64,000 nucleotides of DNA from Mycobacterium celatum (GCF_002101595.1 NZ_LQOM01000020.1:98032-162031); one strand, 5' to 3'. Positions 44,521 to 54,098 are shown, counted from the stretch's first letter. Notes: generated by a model from the sequence alone, not told the origin. Program-made: numbers and translations.

Positions 44521-45543
44521 ATGAAGCGAGCGCTCATAACTGGGATCACCGGGCAGGACGGCTCCTACCTTGCCGAGTTGCTGCTAACCAAAGGATATGA
44601 AGTCCACGGACTCATCCGGCGAGCTTCGACATTCAACACCTCGCGGATCGACCATCTCTACGTCGATCCGCACGAGCCGGGCGCACGACTGTTCCTGCAT
44701 TACGGAGACCTCAGCGACGGCACCCGCTTGGTGACGTTGCTCAGCACGATCGAGCCCGACGAGGTGTATAACCTTGCGGCGCAGTCGCATGTGCGCGTTA
44801 GTTTTGATGAACCCGTACAAACCGGCGACACTACCGGCATAGGATCTATGCGACTGCTGGAAGCCGTGCGCCTGTCCAAGGTGCAATGCCGGTTTTATCA
44901 GGCCTCGTCGTCTGAGATGTTCGGCGCATCTCCACCACCACAAAGCGAGCAGACTCCCTTCTACCCGCGATCACCGTATGGCGCCGCAAAGGTCTACTCG
45001 TACTGGGCAACACGCAACTATCGAGAGGCGTACGGATTGTTCGCCGTGAACGGCATCTTGTTCAATCACGAGTCACCCCGCCGCGGCGAGACATTCGTGA
45101 CGCGCAAGATCACGCGAGCTGTGGCTCGTATCAAAGCCGGCGTCGAGTCGCACGTCTACCTGGGCAATCTCGATGCCGTTCGCGACTGGGGGTACGCACC
45201 TGAATACGTGGAAGGGATGTGGCGGATGCTGCAAGCCCCCGAGCCGGACGACTTCGTGCTCGCTACGGGACGTGGCTACAGCGTGCGCGAGTTCGCCCAG
45301 GCCGCATTTGAGCATGCTGGGCTGGACTGGCACGAGCATGTGAAGTTCGACGAGCGCTATCTACGGCCCGCGGAAGTCCACTCTTTGATCGGTGACGCCA
45401 CCAAGGCGGCCCAATCGCTCGGGTGGAAGGCGAGTGTGCACACCGCCGAACTGGCGCGGATCATGGTGGATGCGGACATCGCGGCACTGAAGTCGGACCG
45501 CAAGCCACGGATTGACGAGCCGTCGCTTCCGGGTTGGAGCTAA
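44521..45543 (+). CDS. gmd: GDP-mannose 4,6-dehydratase
   Basis: This 340-residue extended SDR converts GDP-D-mannose to GDP-4-keto-6-deoxy-D-mannose. It has the NADP loop [10 protein letters not shown] at the N-terminus, [14 protein letters not shown], the catalytic SSSEMFG (Ser/Thr and Glu) and YGAAK (Tyr-Lys), and [21 protein letters not shown], a family signature. The ribosome site AGGAA precedes ATG 44521. The fcl gene follows by 6 nt, forming the standard GDP-fucose pair. Its product could also feed the DegT aminotransferase upstream. Confidence 0.95.
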   Translation: MKRALITGITGQDGSYLAELLLTKGYEVHGLIRRASTFNTSRIDHLYVDPHEPGARLFLHYGDLSDGTRLVTLLSTIEPDEVYNLAAQSHVRVSFDEPVQTGDTTGIGSMRLLEAVRLSKVQCRFYQASSSEMFGASPPPQSEQTPFYPRSPYGAAKVYSYWATRNYREAYGLFAVNGILFNHESPRRGETFVTRKITRAVARIKAGVESHVYLGNLDAVRDWGYAPEYVEGMWRMLQAPEPDDFVLATGRGYSVREFAQAAFEHAGLDWHEHVKFDERYLRPAEVHSLIGDATKAAQSLGWKASVHTAELARIMVDADIAALKSDRKPRIDEPSLPGWS

Positions 45544-45549
45544 TGCGAG

Positions 45550-46512
45550 ATGAACAGGGCATTCGGCTTCCTCGACCGGGCATCTCCCGTGTATATCGCC
45601 GGACACCGCGGGCTGGTCGGGTCAGCGCTCGTACGGCTGTTTCAGGCCGAGGGCTTCACCAATCTGGTTGTGCGGTCACATCGTGAGCTCGATCTGACGG
45701 ATCGCCACGCGACGTTTGACTTTGTCCTCCAGTCAAGGCCCCAGGTCATCATCGATGCTGCGGCCAAGGTCGGCGGCATCCTGGCCAACAACACCTACCC
45801 AGTCGATTTCCTGTCCGAAAACCTGCAGATCCAGCTCAACCTGCTCGATGCTGCCGTAGCCGCGCGCGTACCGAGGCTACTTTTCCTCGGATCCTCTTGC
45901 ATCTACCCGAAGTTCGCTCCGCAGCCGATCAAGGAGACCGCGCTGCTTACCGGGCCGCTGGAAGCGACGAACGACGCATATGCGATTGCCAAGATTGCCG
46001 GAGTACTCCAGGTACAGGCGGTCAGACGGCAATACGGGCTTGCGTGGATCTCGGCGATGCCAACCAACCTGTATGGACCTGGCGACAACTTTTCCGCATC
46101 CACGTCGCATCTCTTACCGGCGTTTATTCGCAGGTATGAAGAAGCCAAAGCCAGCGGCGCGCCTGAGGTGACCAACTGGGGCACTGGGACCCCGCGGCGA
46201 GAGCTGCTGCACGTCGACGATCTGGCCAGTGCCTGTCTGCATCTTCTCGAACACTTCGATGGACCGACCCCAGTCAATGTCGGTACCGGCATCGACCACA
46301 CCATCAGCGAGATCGCCGATATGGTGGCCAACGCGGTCGGCTACAGCGGCGAAACCCGATGGGATCCAACCAAACCGGACGGTACTCCACGCAAACTGCT
46401 GGACGTTTCAGTGTTGCGGGAAGCGGGATGGCAACCCAGAATCCCGCTGCGCGCCGGCATCGAGGCTACGGTGGCGTGGTATCGCGCGAACATCGGTGCG
46501 GCGAGGCAATAA
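45550..46512 (+). CDS. fcl: GDP-L-fucose synthase (epimerase/reductase)
   Basis: This 320-residue SDR turns GDP-4-keto-6-deoxymannose into GDP-L-fucose by 3,5-epimerisation and 4-reduction. The NADP loop is AGHRGLVGSALVR. AAKVGGILANNTYPVDF, SSCIYPKFAPQPIKE, the YAIAK catalytic Tyr-Lys, and MPTNLYGPGDNF are signature stretches of the family. It is the second gene of the gmd operon. GPLs of several serovars carry fucose, which is consistent. The extended N-terminus (MNRAFGFLDRASP) is usual for mycobacterial EpiA-type proteins. Confidence 0.94.
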   Translation: MNRAFGFLDRASPVYIAGHRGLVGSALVRLFQAEGFTNLVVRSHRELDLTDRHATFDFVLQSRPQVIIDAAAKVGGILANNTYPVDFLSENLQIQLNLLDAAVAARVPRLLFLGSSCIYPKFAPQPIKETALLTGPLEATNDAYAIAKIAGVLQVQAVRRQYGLAWISAMPTNLYGPGDNFSASTSHLLPAFIRRYEEAKASGAPEVTNWGTGTPRRELLHVDDLASACLHLLEHFDGPTPVNVGTGIDHTISEIADMVANAVGYSGETRWDPTKPDGTPRKLLDVSVLREAGWQPRIPLRAGIEATVAWYRANIGAARQ

Positions 46513-46571
46513 CCTTGCGGCTCGTACCGATAGGCGCGTGTCCTCGATCGTCTGCCCTACCATCAACCGTT

Positions 46572-47234
46572 ATGTCGAGGATGAGGCAAAAACTCATCGG
46601 TATCGCACTGAAGTTGGTCCGCAGTAGGAACTCACTAGAACCCAACCGCCTCGCCGCTGCACATGGCTGGTTCCGCGGCATGCACCTGGTTTCACCGCCC
46701 GCAATCGCTAAGCGACGTCACCTGCTCAACACGCTGAGGGCGCGAGGGCACCGGATCTTCGTCGAGGCCGGCACCTACAAAGGTGAAACCACCGCATTTT
46801 TCATACCGCATACGGATCACGTGTTTTCGGTCGAACTACATGACGGGCTCTACGCCGCGGCCCGACAGCGGTTCGCCGATTACCCCAATGTCACCGTCGT
46901 CCACGGTGATTCACTCGCCGAGATCCCGAAGATCGTCGCGAATTGCTCGACCCCGCCGCTGGTGTACCTAGACGGGCACTTCTCCGGTCCTGGGACGGCC
47001 GAAGGTCAGGAGATGGAGCCAGCGGAGTCGACGCTGCGGCGGCTCGCCGACGTAACGCCGGCAGGCACCACCATCGTGATTGATGACCTACGACTTTTTG
47101 GCTCTGGGCTCGCCGGCTTCCCCCAGCTCGACGCGATCACGGCAGCCGCGCGCTCGGCATTCCCCACCGCAGTGATCCGGGCCGGCCTGGACTCGATCGT
47201 CGTCGAGATTCCTGGAGAAAGCAGGGAAATTTAG
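46572..47234 (+). CDS. class I SAM-dependent methyltransferase-like protein
   Basis: This protein of about 220 residues carries HRIFVEAGTYKGETTAFFIPH (SAM-binding loop), then VFSVELHDGLYAAARQRFADYPNVTVVHGDS and PPLVYLDGHFSGPG, then TTIVIDDLRLFG. This is the order of motifs I, II and later strands of small sugar or lipid methyltransferases. The frame is open upstream, but ATG 46572 (MSRMRQ) follows the fcl stop by 59 nt and gives a compact domain; ATG 46581 is also possible. The target is presumably a sugar hydroxyl in the glycan. Confidence 0.72.
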   Translation: MSRMRQKLIGIALKLVRSRNSLEPNRLAAAHGWFRGMHLVSPPAIAKRRHLLNTLRARGHRIFVEAGTYKGETTAFFIPHTDHVFSVELHDGLYAAARQRFADYPNVTVVHGDSLAEIPKIVANCSTPPLVYLDGHFSGPGTAEGQEMEPAESTLRRLADVTPAGTTIVIDDLRLFGSGLAGFPQLDAITAAARSAFPTAVIRAGLDSIVVEIPGESREI

Positions 47235-47355
47235 GGCGACTCGAGTTCCACGGTCAGCCGGACACCGTGCGGCGCGAGAGCACTTGGGGCCAGGATCCGA
47301 TTCCGGGGGCCGGAACTATCTCGCAGGCGCGGTATTCAAATGTTAGTGTGACGCG

Positions 47356-48087
47356 ATGCGTTTGTTGGACCGTGCCCGATTGATCGGCCGCAGCGCTGCC
47401 TTCGAAGTATCGCGGCGCTATTCTGAGCGGAACTGGAAGCATCAGTTTGTGAAGCAATTGGAATCGCACCAAGTAGATGTCGTTTTGGATGTAGGCGCCA
47501 ATTCGGGACAATACGCCGCCGATCTCCGCAAGGCGGCGTACAAAGGCCGTATCATTTCGTTCGAACCTCTTTCAGGCCCGTTTTCGATTTTGAACAGGAG
47601 GGCATCGGCAGATTCGCTTTGGGACTGCCGACGCTACGCGCTGGGCGACTTTGATGGAACAATCCCGATAAATGTTGCAGGCAACGCCGGTCAAAGCAGT
47701 TCCGCCCTGCCGATGCTGAAAAGCCACCAAGATGTCTATCCGCCAGCAAATTATATCGGGGTCGAAGATGTTCCAATACATCGACTTGATTCCGTTGTGC
47801 CAGAAATTCTCCGGCCCGACGATGCAACCTTTCTCAAGGTTGACGTTCAAGGATTTGAAAAGCAGGTGCTCGCCGGAGGCAAATCAACGGTGGGCGACCG
47901 CTGTGTCGGCCTGCAACTCGAACTGTCGTTTCTGCCTTTGTACGAAGGCGGCATGCTCGCTCGTGAGGCGCTCGAACTCGTGCACTCCTTGGGCTTCACG
48001 CTCACCGGATTACTGCCCTGTTTTACCGATTTCCGCAATGGTCGCATGTTGCAGGCCGATGGGATCTTCTTCCGTGAGGACGATTGA
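47356..48087 (+). CDS. FkbM-family methyltransferase
   Basis: This 243-residue FkbM-type SAM methyltransferase shows VDVVLDVGANSGQYAADLRKA (motif I), RIISFEPLSGPFSILNRRA, and FLKVDVQGFEKQVLAGG. QLELSFLPLYEGG is also characteristic. FkbM members methylate sugar hydroxyls in GPL (the MtfB/C/D group) and fucose in phenolic glycolipids. It lies between the GDP-fucose operon and the GT2 gene, so fucose or rhamnose methylation is likely. The position methylated cannot be assigned. Confidence 0.85.
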   Translation: MRLLDRARLIGRSAAFEVSRRYSERNWKHQFVKQLESHQVDVVLDVGANSGQYAADLRKAAYKGRIISFEPLSGPFSILNRRASADSLWDCRRYALGDFDGTIPINVAGNAGQSSSALPMLKSHQDVYPPANYIGVEDVPIHRLDSVVPEILRPDDATFLKVDVQGFEKQVLAGGKSTVGDRCVGLQLELSFLPLYEGGMLAREALELVHSLGFTLTGLLPCFTDFRNGRMLQADGIFFREDD

Positions 48088-48219
48088 CCGGAAATGCGGG
48101 GGCCCATTCCAAAAGCAAACGGCAGACGGAGCACTCGACTCTAGACCGCGTCCTTAAGCCGAAAATTTTTGTAGACGAAGCGGTACGCCGTAGCGACCGC
48201 TGCTAACGTGAGTAGCGGT

Positions 48220-49035
48220 ATGACCGCACCAATGTTTTCGATCATCGTGCCCACATTGAACGCGTCGGCAACCCTGCATACCTGCCTCGACAGCGTCATA
48301 TGCCAAACCTGCAGCGACTTCGAACTCGTCCTGGTCGACGGTGGCTCGACCGACGAAACCATCGACATCGCGAACGGCTTCGCCACCCATCTCGGTACCC
48401 GCCTGGTCATCCATTCCGGCCCGGACCAGGGTGTCTACGACGCCATGAACCGCGGGGTCGGCATGGCCACCGGGGCATGGTTGCTCTTCCTGGGCGCCGA
48501 CGACGCCCTGCACGAGGCGGACACGCTCGCGCGCGTGGCCGGCTTCATCGATGAACACCAGCCCAGCGACCTGGTCTACGGCGACGTGATCATTCGCTCA
48601 ACTTGGTCCCGCTGGGGTGGCGCATTCGACCTCGACCGTCTGCTATTCGAGACGAACATCTGCCATCAGTCGATCTTCTACCGCCGCAACCTTTTCGACG
48701 GCATCGGGCCCTACAACCTGCGCTACCCCGTCTGGGCCGACTGGGACTTCAACATCCGCTGCTTCTCCAACCCGGCGCTCGTCACCAGGTACATGGACAT
48801 CGTGATTGCTCACTACAACGACATGACCGGGGTCTGTGCGAGCAAGGGCGCGGACAAGGAGTTCAGAAAGCGGCTGCCGGTGTTCTTCTGGTGGTCAGCC
48901 TTGGAGACCTGCCGCCGGCAGTTGGCGCTGTTGAGGCGGAAAGACGCCTGGCGGCAGGCGCCGCTGGCAATGCGTCAGCAGCTGATCAGGACCAGGGCCG
49001 CACGCGAGGCCAGATCGAGCTCCTCGACGCACTGA
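48220..49035 (+). CDS. GT2 glycosyltransferase, Rv2957-like
   Basis: This protein of about 271 residues has the GT-A fold of family 2. PMFSIIVPTLNASATLHTCLDSVICQTCSDFELVLVDGGSTDETIDIAN carries the donor-binding start, GADDALHEADTLARVAGFIDEHQPSDLVYGDVI the DxD-like metal site, and ADWDFNIRCFSNPALVTRYM the acceptor region. The sequence follows what I recall of M. tuberculosis Rv2957, a fucosyl-related transferase of phenolic glycolipid. GTG 48208 gives 4 more residues and is an alternative. Together with gmd/fcl, fucosyl transfer to GPL is a fair prediction. Confidence 0.87.
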   Translation: MTAPMFSIIVPTLNASATLHTCLDSVICQTCSDFELVLVDGGSTDETIDIANGFATHLGTRLVIHSGPDQGVYDAMNRGVGMATGAWLLFLGADDALHEADTLARVAGFIDEHQPSDLVYGDVIIRSTWSRWGGAFDLDRLLFETNICHQSIFYRRNLFDGIGPYNLRYPVWADWDFNIRCFSNPALVTRYMDIVIAHYNDMTGVCASKGADKEFRKRLPVFFWWSALETCRRQLALLRRKDAWRQAPLAMRQQLIRTRAAREARSSSSTH

Positions 49036-49063
49036 TCACACGGTGTCGCACGCGGCCCGGACC

Positions 49064-49876
49064 TCAGCTACCAGCTGCGCCGCCCATGCCGGTGCCGATT
49101 AGGGCGAGCCCGCCGACTGCGCACATAGCGATGAGGATTTTCCGACGGTGAGTCCGCGCCCAATCGTGCAGCCGTTGCACTATCGCCTGGGTTTTCGCTG
49201 GCGCGGCCAGATAGCTGGCGAGCGTGAACTCGATAACGGCAAGCATCCCGATGACGAACGCGACGGCGGCGACGGCCTGTGTACCGGTGGCAGCTCCCGA
49301 TGCGACGATGAACGCCAGTAGGAACAGAACTCCGTCGAGTGGTGGCCCCGTTCCGAGGCCGAGTGCACCCGCGACCCACAAGGATCCGTTTTCCCACGCA
49401 TTGTGGGCCCGGTTGAGTAACCCGCGAAATCCAGATGCGCCCTCCGGCGGCACATCCTGCGGGCGGCCCAACAGTCGCGAGATTGCACTTGGTTTTTGCG
49501 ACTCCAGCACCTGGGTCGACGCAGGGCCGCTTGCTGCCGTCGAGTGCGCGCGCTGACGCCAGCGAGCCAGCGAGTGCACCAAAAGCAGCGCACCAATCGA
49601 CAGCGCCACCACGCCCATTGCGAGTTGAATGTGTTTGACCGTCGGACTTGTCGCCAAATTGTCCGCAAAGGATTTGAGCATTGGTGTGTTGTGCAGCATC
49701 GTCAGCGGAAACACCACGGTGAAAACGCATGCGATCAGGTTTCCGACCCCGTAGGCGAGCAGGTTCTGTACAGGCCGGGGCCGGGAGATCACGAGAAGGG
49801 CGAGGCCCAGACGCATCGGATCGAACCCCGTCAGAAGCCCGGAACTCAACCCCACCAGCACCAGTGAGCTCCACAT
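49064..49876 (-). CDS. gap: Gap-type GPL-addressing integral membrane protein
   Basis: This 270-residue membrane protein of the mycobacterial Gap/Sap family has six predicted helices in two groups of three: MWSSLVLVGLSSGLLTGFDPMR, LAYGVGNLIACVFTVVFPL and VALSIGALLLVHSLARW, then a charged loop of about 65 residues, then three more. FDPMRLGLALLVISRPRPVQNL and GLGTGPPLDGVLFLLAFIVASG match the repeated GTGPPLDG-like pattern. In M. smegmatis Gap is required to carry GPL across the envelope. ATG 49876 starts just before the first helix. The minus orientation separates it from its neighbours. Confidence 0.85.
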   Translation of the reverse strand: MWSSLVLVGLSSGLLTGFDPMRLGLALLVISRPRPVQNLLAYGVGNLIACVFTVVFPLTMLHNTPMLKSFADNLATSPTVKHIQLAMGVVALSIGALLLVHSLARWRQRAHSTAASGPASTQVLESQKPSAISRLLGRPQDVPPEGASGFRGLLNRAHNAWENGSLWVAGALGLGTGPPLDGVLFLLAFIVASGAATGTQAVAAVAFVIGMLAVIEFTLASYLAAPAKTQAIVQRLHDWARTHRRKILIAMCAVGGLALIGTGMGGAAGS

Positions 49877-50376
49877 GGCCGGAACACTACCTTGGTAGCT
49901 GTACTCCGTTGGTTCTTCTAAAGCTCCCTGCGTTGTAGGTCGCTGGCGCACATGGTGTAGCCAAGTGACGGACTGCCGTGCGGTGTAAAGACGTCTCGCA
50001 GGCGGCCAGAGAGCGATTCGCGTGGCTCCCGGTGCATGGCGCAGACGCCCAACGAGACATCAGGTGATGGCAACGGTCCAAAAGGTAAGTGGGACACGGC
50101 GTTCGCCAATGACCAGTCGACCGTCCTCGGGCCGCAGGATTGCTCCGTCCCTAGTGACCGGGAAAGGGCCAGCCGTGAATTCCGCACGGCTGCTGAAGAC
50201 ATGCTGCTGACGCCAGGTTGATCAGATCGGTCTGCTGGGGCCCAATCTGGTCCCGGTCGTTTGTTGGACGCCGCCCCCAGTTGGAGCCAACGCATCCCAA
50301 GCGACGCGGGGTAGTTTGCTCGTTACTGAAGGTGAAACTGCATCTACGGCCGATAGTGAGAAAGTACGGTACGCAA
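49877..50376. other. 500-bp intergenic region, no gene recognised
   Basis: The gap lies between divergent gap and the second acyltransferase gene. A minus-strand frame (49918-50295) has a plausible composition but no recognised domain and no good ribosome site. Promoters for both neighbours must lie here. Confidence 0.5.
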
Positions 50377-51690
50377 ATGGACAACCTGCTCGACCCGCTC
50401 GACCAAGCCATGTTTGAGTTCGGGCGAGCGACGGGAGTTACCGTCGTCATCCAAGCCGTCTGGGTCTACAACCGTGCCATCGACATCGAGGGTCTGCGGA
50501 AGTTCCATGACCATCTTCAGCGGGGCCGGTTGTCCCGCCGTATCGAACGCTCACCCTTGCCGTTCGGCCGCCATCGCTGGGTAGCGCCCAACGGCTCACC
50601 CAAGCTCGAGATCGTTGCATCCGCGCGACCGCGCGAAGAATTCGACAATTGGCTCAACGAGCAGGCCAGGGTCCCACTGGATTGCGAGCGGGGGCCGGGA
50701 TGGCACCTCGCGGTGCTGCCGTTCACCGATGGCGGCGCCGGGGTCAGCCTTCTCGTCCCGCACTCCATCACCGACGGTCTGGGGCTGTTCGAGGCACTGG
50801 CCGATGCCGCGCTTGGTCGTGATGACCCGATCAGTTGGCCGGTTTCCGCATCGCGCACGCGGTGGCAGGCCGTGCGCGAAGATGCTCGCCAAACCGCGCG
50901 CGATGCACGCGCCATCGGCCGCGGAGTCGCCGCCGCAGTGCGCGTTGCCCGCCGCGGCCGCAGCAAAGCTGGACCTGCCGCCCCGCTTCCTGCGCTCCCC
51001 GCCGGCGCGGCCGACCGATCCATCACGGTCCCAATTGCGACGATGTTCGTCGGCGCCGACGAGTGGGAGGGCCGCGCACAATCACTCGGCGGCAGCAGCG
51101 CGACGCTGCTTGCCGGATTGGCGGCACGTCTCGCCGAACGACGGGGACGAGTAACCGCCGACGGCCTGGTCGACTTGAGGATCCCGTTCAACGAGCGCAC
51201 GGTCGACGACACCCGCGCCAACGCGGTCAGCAATGTCGACATCATGGTCGACCCGTCTCCCGCGGCGACCGACCTGCGCCCGATGCGCGCCGCAATCCGC
51301 GAAGCGCTGATGCGCCACAGGCAGGTCCCCGACGACGAGCGGGCAATGTTCTCTGCCGTTCCTCTGGTGCCCAAGCGGCTCATCAGGAAGATCAGCGGGA
51401 ACGGGATCGGCGTCGTCTCAACCAACCTCGGTGCGATCAACCCGGCGGCCACGCGGCCGGATGGCACGGACGCCGATTATCTCGGCATGCGGATGCATTA
51501 CCCAGCCGTGACCGAGGCGATGGTGCACCGATTCGGTGGACTGCAGATTATGGGGGCGGGGAGGGCGCATGAACAGGTCTTTGTCTCAGCCCTTGCTTAT
51601 CAGCCGGGCCGCCTCAACTCGAATGATGCCTTGCGGCATGACCTTGCGAGCGTCTTGAAAGACTTCTCGCTTACCGGCACGCATCTCTGA
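50377..51690 (+). CDS. condensation-like O-acyltransferase, copy 2
   Basis: This protein of about 437 residues is paralogous to the one at 37706-39109. The active-site motif is VPHSITDG (His129, Asp133, Gly134), again without the first His of HHxxxDG. RRIERSPLPFGRHRWV and ERGPGWHLAVLPF are shared with copy 1. The start may be ATG 50377 or GTG 50356; the longer frame adds a sequence unlike the paralogue. The likely role is O-acylation of a sugar or lipid hydroxyl in GPL. A glycosyltransferase gene follows. Confidence 0.78.
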   Translation: MDNLLDPLDQAMFEFGRATGVTVVIQAVWVYNRAIDIEGLRKFHDHLQRGRLSRRIERSPLPFGRHRWVAPNGSPKLEIVASARPREEFDNWLNEQARVPLDCERGPGWHLAVLPFTDGGAGVSLLVPHSITDGLGLFEALADAALGRDDPISWPVSASRTRWQAVREDARQTARDARAIGRGVAAAVRVARRGRSKAGPAAPLPALPAGAADRSITVPIATMFVGADEWEGRAQSLGGSSATLLAGLAARLAERRGRVTADGLVDLRIPFNERTVDDTRANAVSNVDIMVDPSPAATDLRPMRAAIREALMRHRQVPDDERAMFSAVPLVPKRLIRKISGNGIGVVSTNLGAINPAATRPDGTDADYLGMRMHYPAVTEAMVHRFGGLQIMGAGRAHEQVFVSALAYQPGRLNSNDALRHDLASVLKDFSLTGTHL

Positions 51691-51880
51691 GCGTTCGCGC
51701 GGGATGCTTTGCCGTTCAGCCCAACCCGCCGAGCACCAGTTAGATAGTCCCACCGCAGTCGCACAGTCTTCGCACCCAAAAATCGGAGAAAAACCCAGCC
51801 GACAATCCAAGAATTCGGAATAATTACCGACGGCCTGACGCCGACCACGCCCAAGCGAAGTGAAAGGTCAGGACCGCGCA

Positions 51881-53149
51881 ATGAAGTTTGTGCTGGCAAG
51901 CTGGGGAAGTCGCGGCGATGTCGAGCCCTTCGCCGCTGTCGGTCGTGAACTGCTGCGACGCGGACACGAAGTGCGTATGGCTGTCCCGCCGGATTTGGTT
52001 GGTTTCGTCGAGGCGGCTGGTATTGCGGCGGTCGGATATGGACCGGATTTGCGTGGCATCGCGGACGCGCACCGCGACTACTGGACGTGTTTCTTCCGGA
52101 ACTTTTGGAAGATCGGGGAGTTGAACAGGCTGCGGAGCGCAGTTTGGGAGCCAGTTGCGGCGCGCTGGGAGGAGATGAGCGCCACGCTGACATCGCTGGC
52201 AGACGGCGCCGACCTGCTATTCAGCGGGCTGAATTTCGAGAACGCCGCTGCCAACGTCGCCGAGTACCACGACATTCCACTGGCCACACTGCATTTCTTC
52301 CCCTTGCGGGCGAACGGCCAACTCCTCCCATTCCTGCCAGCGCCGCTGGGCCGCTGCGCAATAACAGTGTTCTGGTGGATGTCGTGGCTCGGGACGAAGA
52401 AACTCGAGGACGCGCAGCGCAGCAAATTGGGCCTGCCGAAGACAAAGGGGTCGGCGCCTAGGCGGATCACCGAGCGCGGATCGCTGGAAATTCAGGCTTA
52501 CGACGAGGTTTGCTTTCCTGGGCTGGCGGCCGAATGGGCGAGATGGAATGGCCAACGGCCATTCGTCGGTGCGCTGACGATTGAGTTGCCAACAGATGTC
52601 GACGATGAGGTTGCGTCGTGGATCAAGGCGGGAACTCCACCGATCTTCTTTGGCTTCGGCAGCATCCCGGTGGTGTCTCCGGCCGAGAAGGTGGCCATGA
52701 TCAGCGCGGCGTGTGCACAGTTGGGCGAGCGGGCACTGGTGTGCGCCGGTTCGAGCGACTTCAGCCGCGTCCCCCATTTCGAGCACGTCAAGGTGGTGGA
52801 CACAGTGAATTACGCGTCCGTCTTTCCGGCATGCCGCGCTGTCGTGCATCACGGCGCCCCGGGTACGACGGCCGCGGGGCTGCGCGCCGGCCTCCCCACC
52901 TTAAGCCTTCCGACCGACCTCGATCAGACGCTGTGGGGGGCTGCGATCAAACGATTAGAGGTGGGCACCGCTCGGCACTTTTCGACTGCCACGCTGGAAA
53001 CGCTGATCGACGATCTGCGGACCATCCTGGCCCCGCAGTACGCCGCCCGCGCGCGCGACATTGGCTCCCGGATGACCAAACCGGCCGAAAGCGTTCTGAC
53101 CACAGCCGATCTCGTGGAAAAGTTCGCCCGCGTGGGCCGTGTTGGCTGA
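51881..53149 (+). CDS. GT1 glycosyltransferase, GPL family, copy 3
   Basis: This 422-residue GT-B transferase begins MKFVLASWGSRGDVEPFAAVGRELLRRGHEV. The donor loop is VVHHGAPGTTAAGLRAGLP (His323-His324), with HGGAG changed to HGAPG. LPTDLDQTLWGAAIKRL resembles copies 4 and 5 more than copy 1. The leader AGTGAAAGGTCAGGAC resembles that of copy 1, so the duplication included the untranslated leader. Donor and acceptor are unknown. Confidence 0.88.
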   Translation: MKFVLASWGSRGDVEPFAAVGRELLRRGHEVRMAVPPDLVGFVEAAGIAAVGYGPDLRGIADAHRDYWTCFFRNFWKIGELNRLRSAVWEPVAARWEEMSATLTSLADGADLLFSGLNFENAAANVAEYHDIPLATLHFFPLRANGQLLPFLPAPLGRCAITVFWWMSWLGTKKLEDAQRSKLGLPKTKGSAPRRITERGSLEIQAYDEVCFPGLAAEWARWNGQRPFVGALTIELPTDVDDEVASWIKAGTPPIFFGFGSIPVVSPAEKVAMISAACAQLGERALVCAGSSDFSRVPHFEHVKVVDTVNYASVFPACRAVVHHGAPGTTAAGLRAGLPTLSLPTDLDQTLWGAAIKRLEVGTARHFSTATLETLIDDLRTILAPQYAARARDIGSRMTKPAESVLTTADLVEKFARVGRVG

Positions 53150-53300
53150 CCGGTTTTGCCGGCGCGGACCTAGGGTAGGCGTTGCCGCACCGCCGAAGGA
53201 TCTATGCGCGTTGCGCAAGCAGTAGGCGGAACGGAAACACGAAGGGGTTTGGCGTGCGGGGCGTACCCCCTGCCAGGTAGCTCCGATGGAGGGTGGTTGT

Positions 53301-54011
53301 GTGAACCGGATCAAGGCCGTGCAGGAGGCGCTCGACGGGCGGGTGAAGCCCGTTTACCTCGAGATCGGCGTTTCGTACGGGATGGCGTTTCGGCGCATTG
53401 CCGCCGACGAGAAGATCGCGGTCGATCCGACGTTGAAGCTCTCGGCGCGCTCCCGCAGGCTCGCCGAGGCGAAAGCGCGCGCCACCCACTACTTCGAGGC
53501 GACCAGCGACGCCTTTTTCGCGAGCGAGACGGCCTTCCTGGAGCAACACGGCGTCGACGTCGCCCTGATCGACGGGCTTCACACCTATCAGCAGGCACTG
53601 CGCGACGTGGAGAACACCCTGCGCTATCTGCGAGACGACGGTGTCATCGTCCTGCACGACTGCAACCCCGCAAACGCTGCGATCGGCTACCCTGCCGCGT
53701 CATACGCCGACTATCGTGCGCATCACCGCTGGCGAAACCTGCTCTGGCACATGCTCATCACGACGCCGCCCTGGAGCGGTGATGTCTGGAAGGCGATCGT
53801 CCACCTGCGCAGCACCCGGCCCGACCTGCTCGTTGCAGTCCTGGACTGCGATAGTGGGATAGGCCTGGTGCGGAAGGGGCCGCCGGAGTCGCAACTGCCC
53901 TATACGGCGGCACAGGTCGAGGCGTTGGATTACGAGGACCTCGCCGCCGACCGCGAGCGCTTGCTCAACCTGAAGCCACCCGCTTACCTCGGCGAATTTG
54001 TCGCGTCGTAG
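53301..54011 (+). CDS. class I SAM-dependent methyltransferase (Methyltransf_24-like)
   Basis: This protein of about 236 residues carries PVYLEIGVSYGMAFRRIAADEKIAVDP (SAM-binding), VDVALIDGLHTYQQALRDVENTLRYLRDDGVIVLHDCNP, and a WKAIVHLRSTRPDLLVAVLD strand. It belongs to the same broad family as 40310-41149 and lies between glycosyltransferase copies 3 and 4. GGAGG at 53288 is 8 nt before GTG 53301; the ATG at 53286 is less well placed. It probably methylates a sugar added by the flanking transferases. Confidence 0.78.
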   Translation: MNRIKAVQEALDGRVKPVYLEIGVSYGMAFRRIAADEKIAVDPTLKLSARSRRLAEAKARATHYFEATSDAFFASETAFLEQHGVDVALIDGLHTYQQALRDVENTLRYLRDDGVIVLHDCNPANAAIGYPAASYADYRAHHRWRNLLWHMLITTPPWSGDVWKAIVHLRSTRPDLLVAVLDCDSGIGLVRKGPPESQLPYTAAQVEALDYEDLAADRERLLNLKPPAYLGEFVAS

Positions 54012-54098
54012 CTGCTGGCGGCGGCTCAGCGGGGATGGCAGGCCCGGCGATTCGTTTCGCTGAACCCGCACGACAAGCGAGGGGCTAGGATCTCCGCA

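Noticed and set aside
49918..50295. Minus-strand frame of 125 residues upstream of gap
   Set aside because: No recognisable domain, no good ribosome site, and it overlaps the promoter area of gap.
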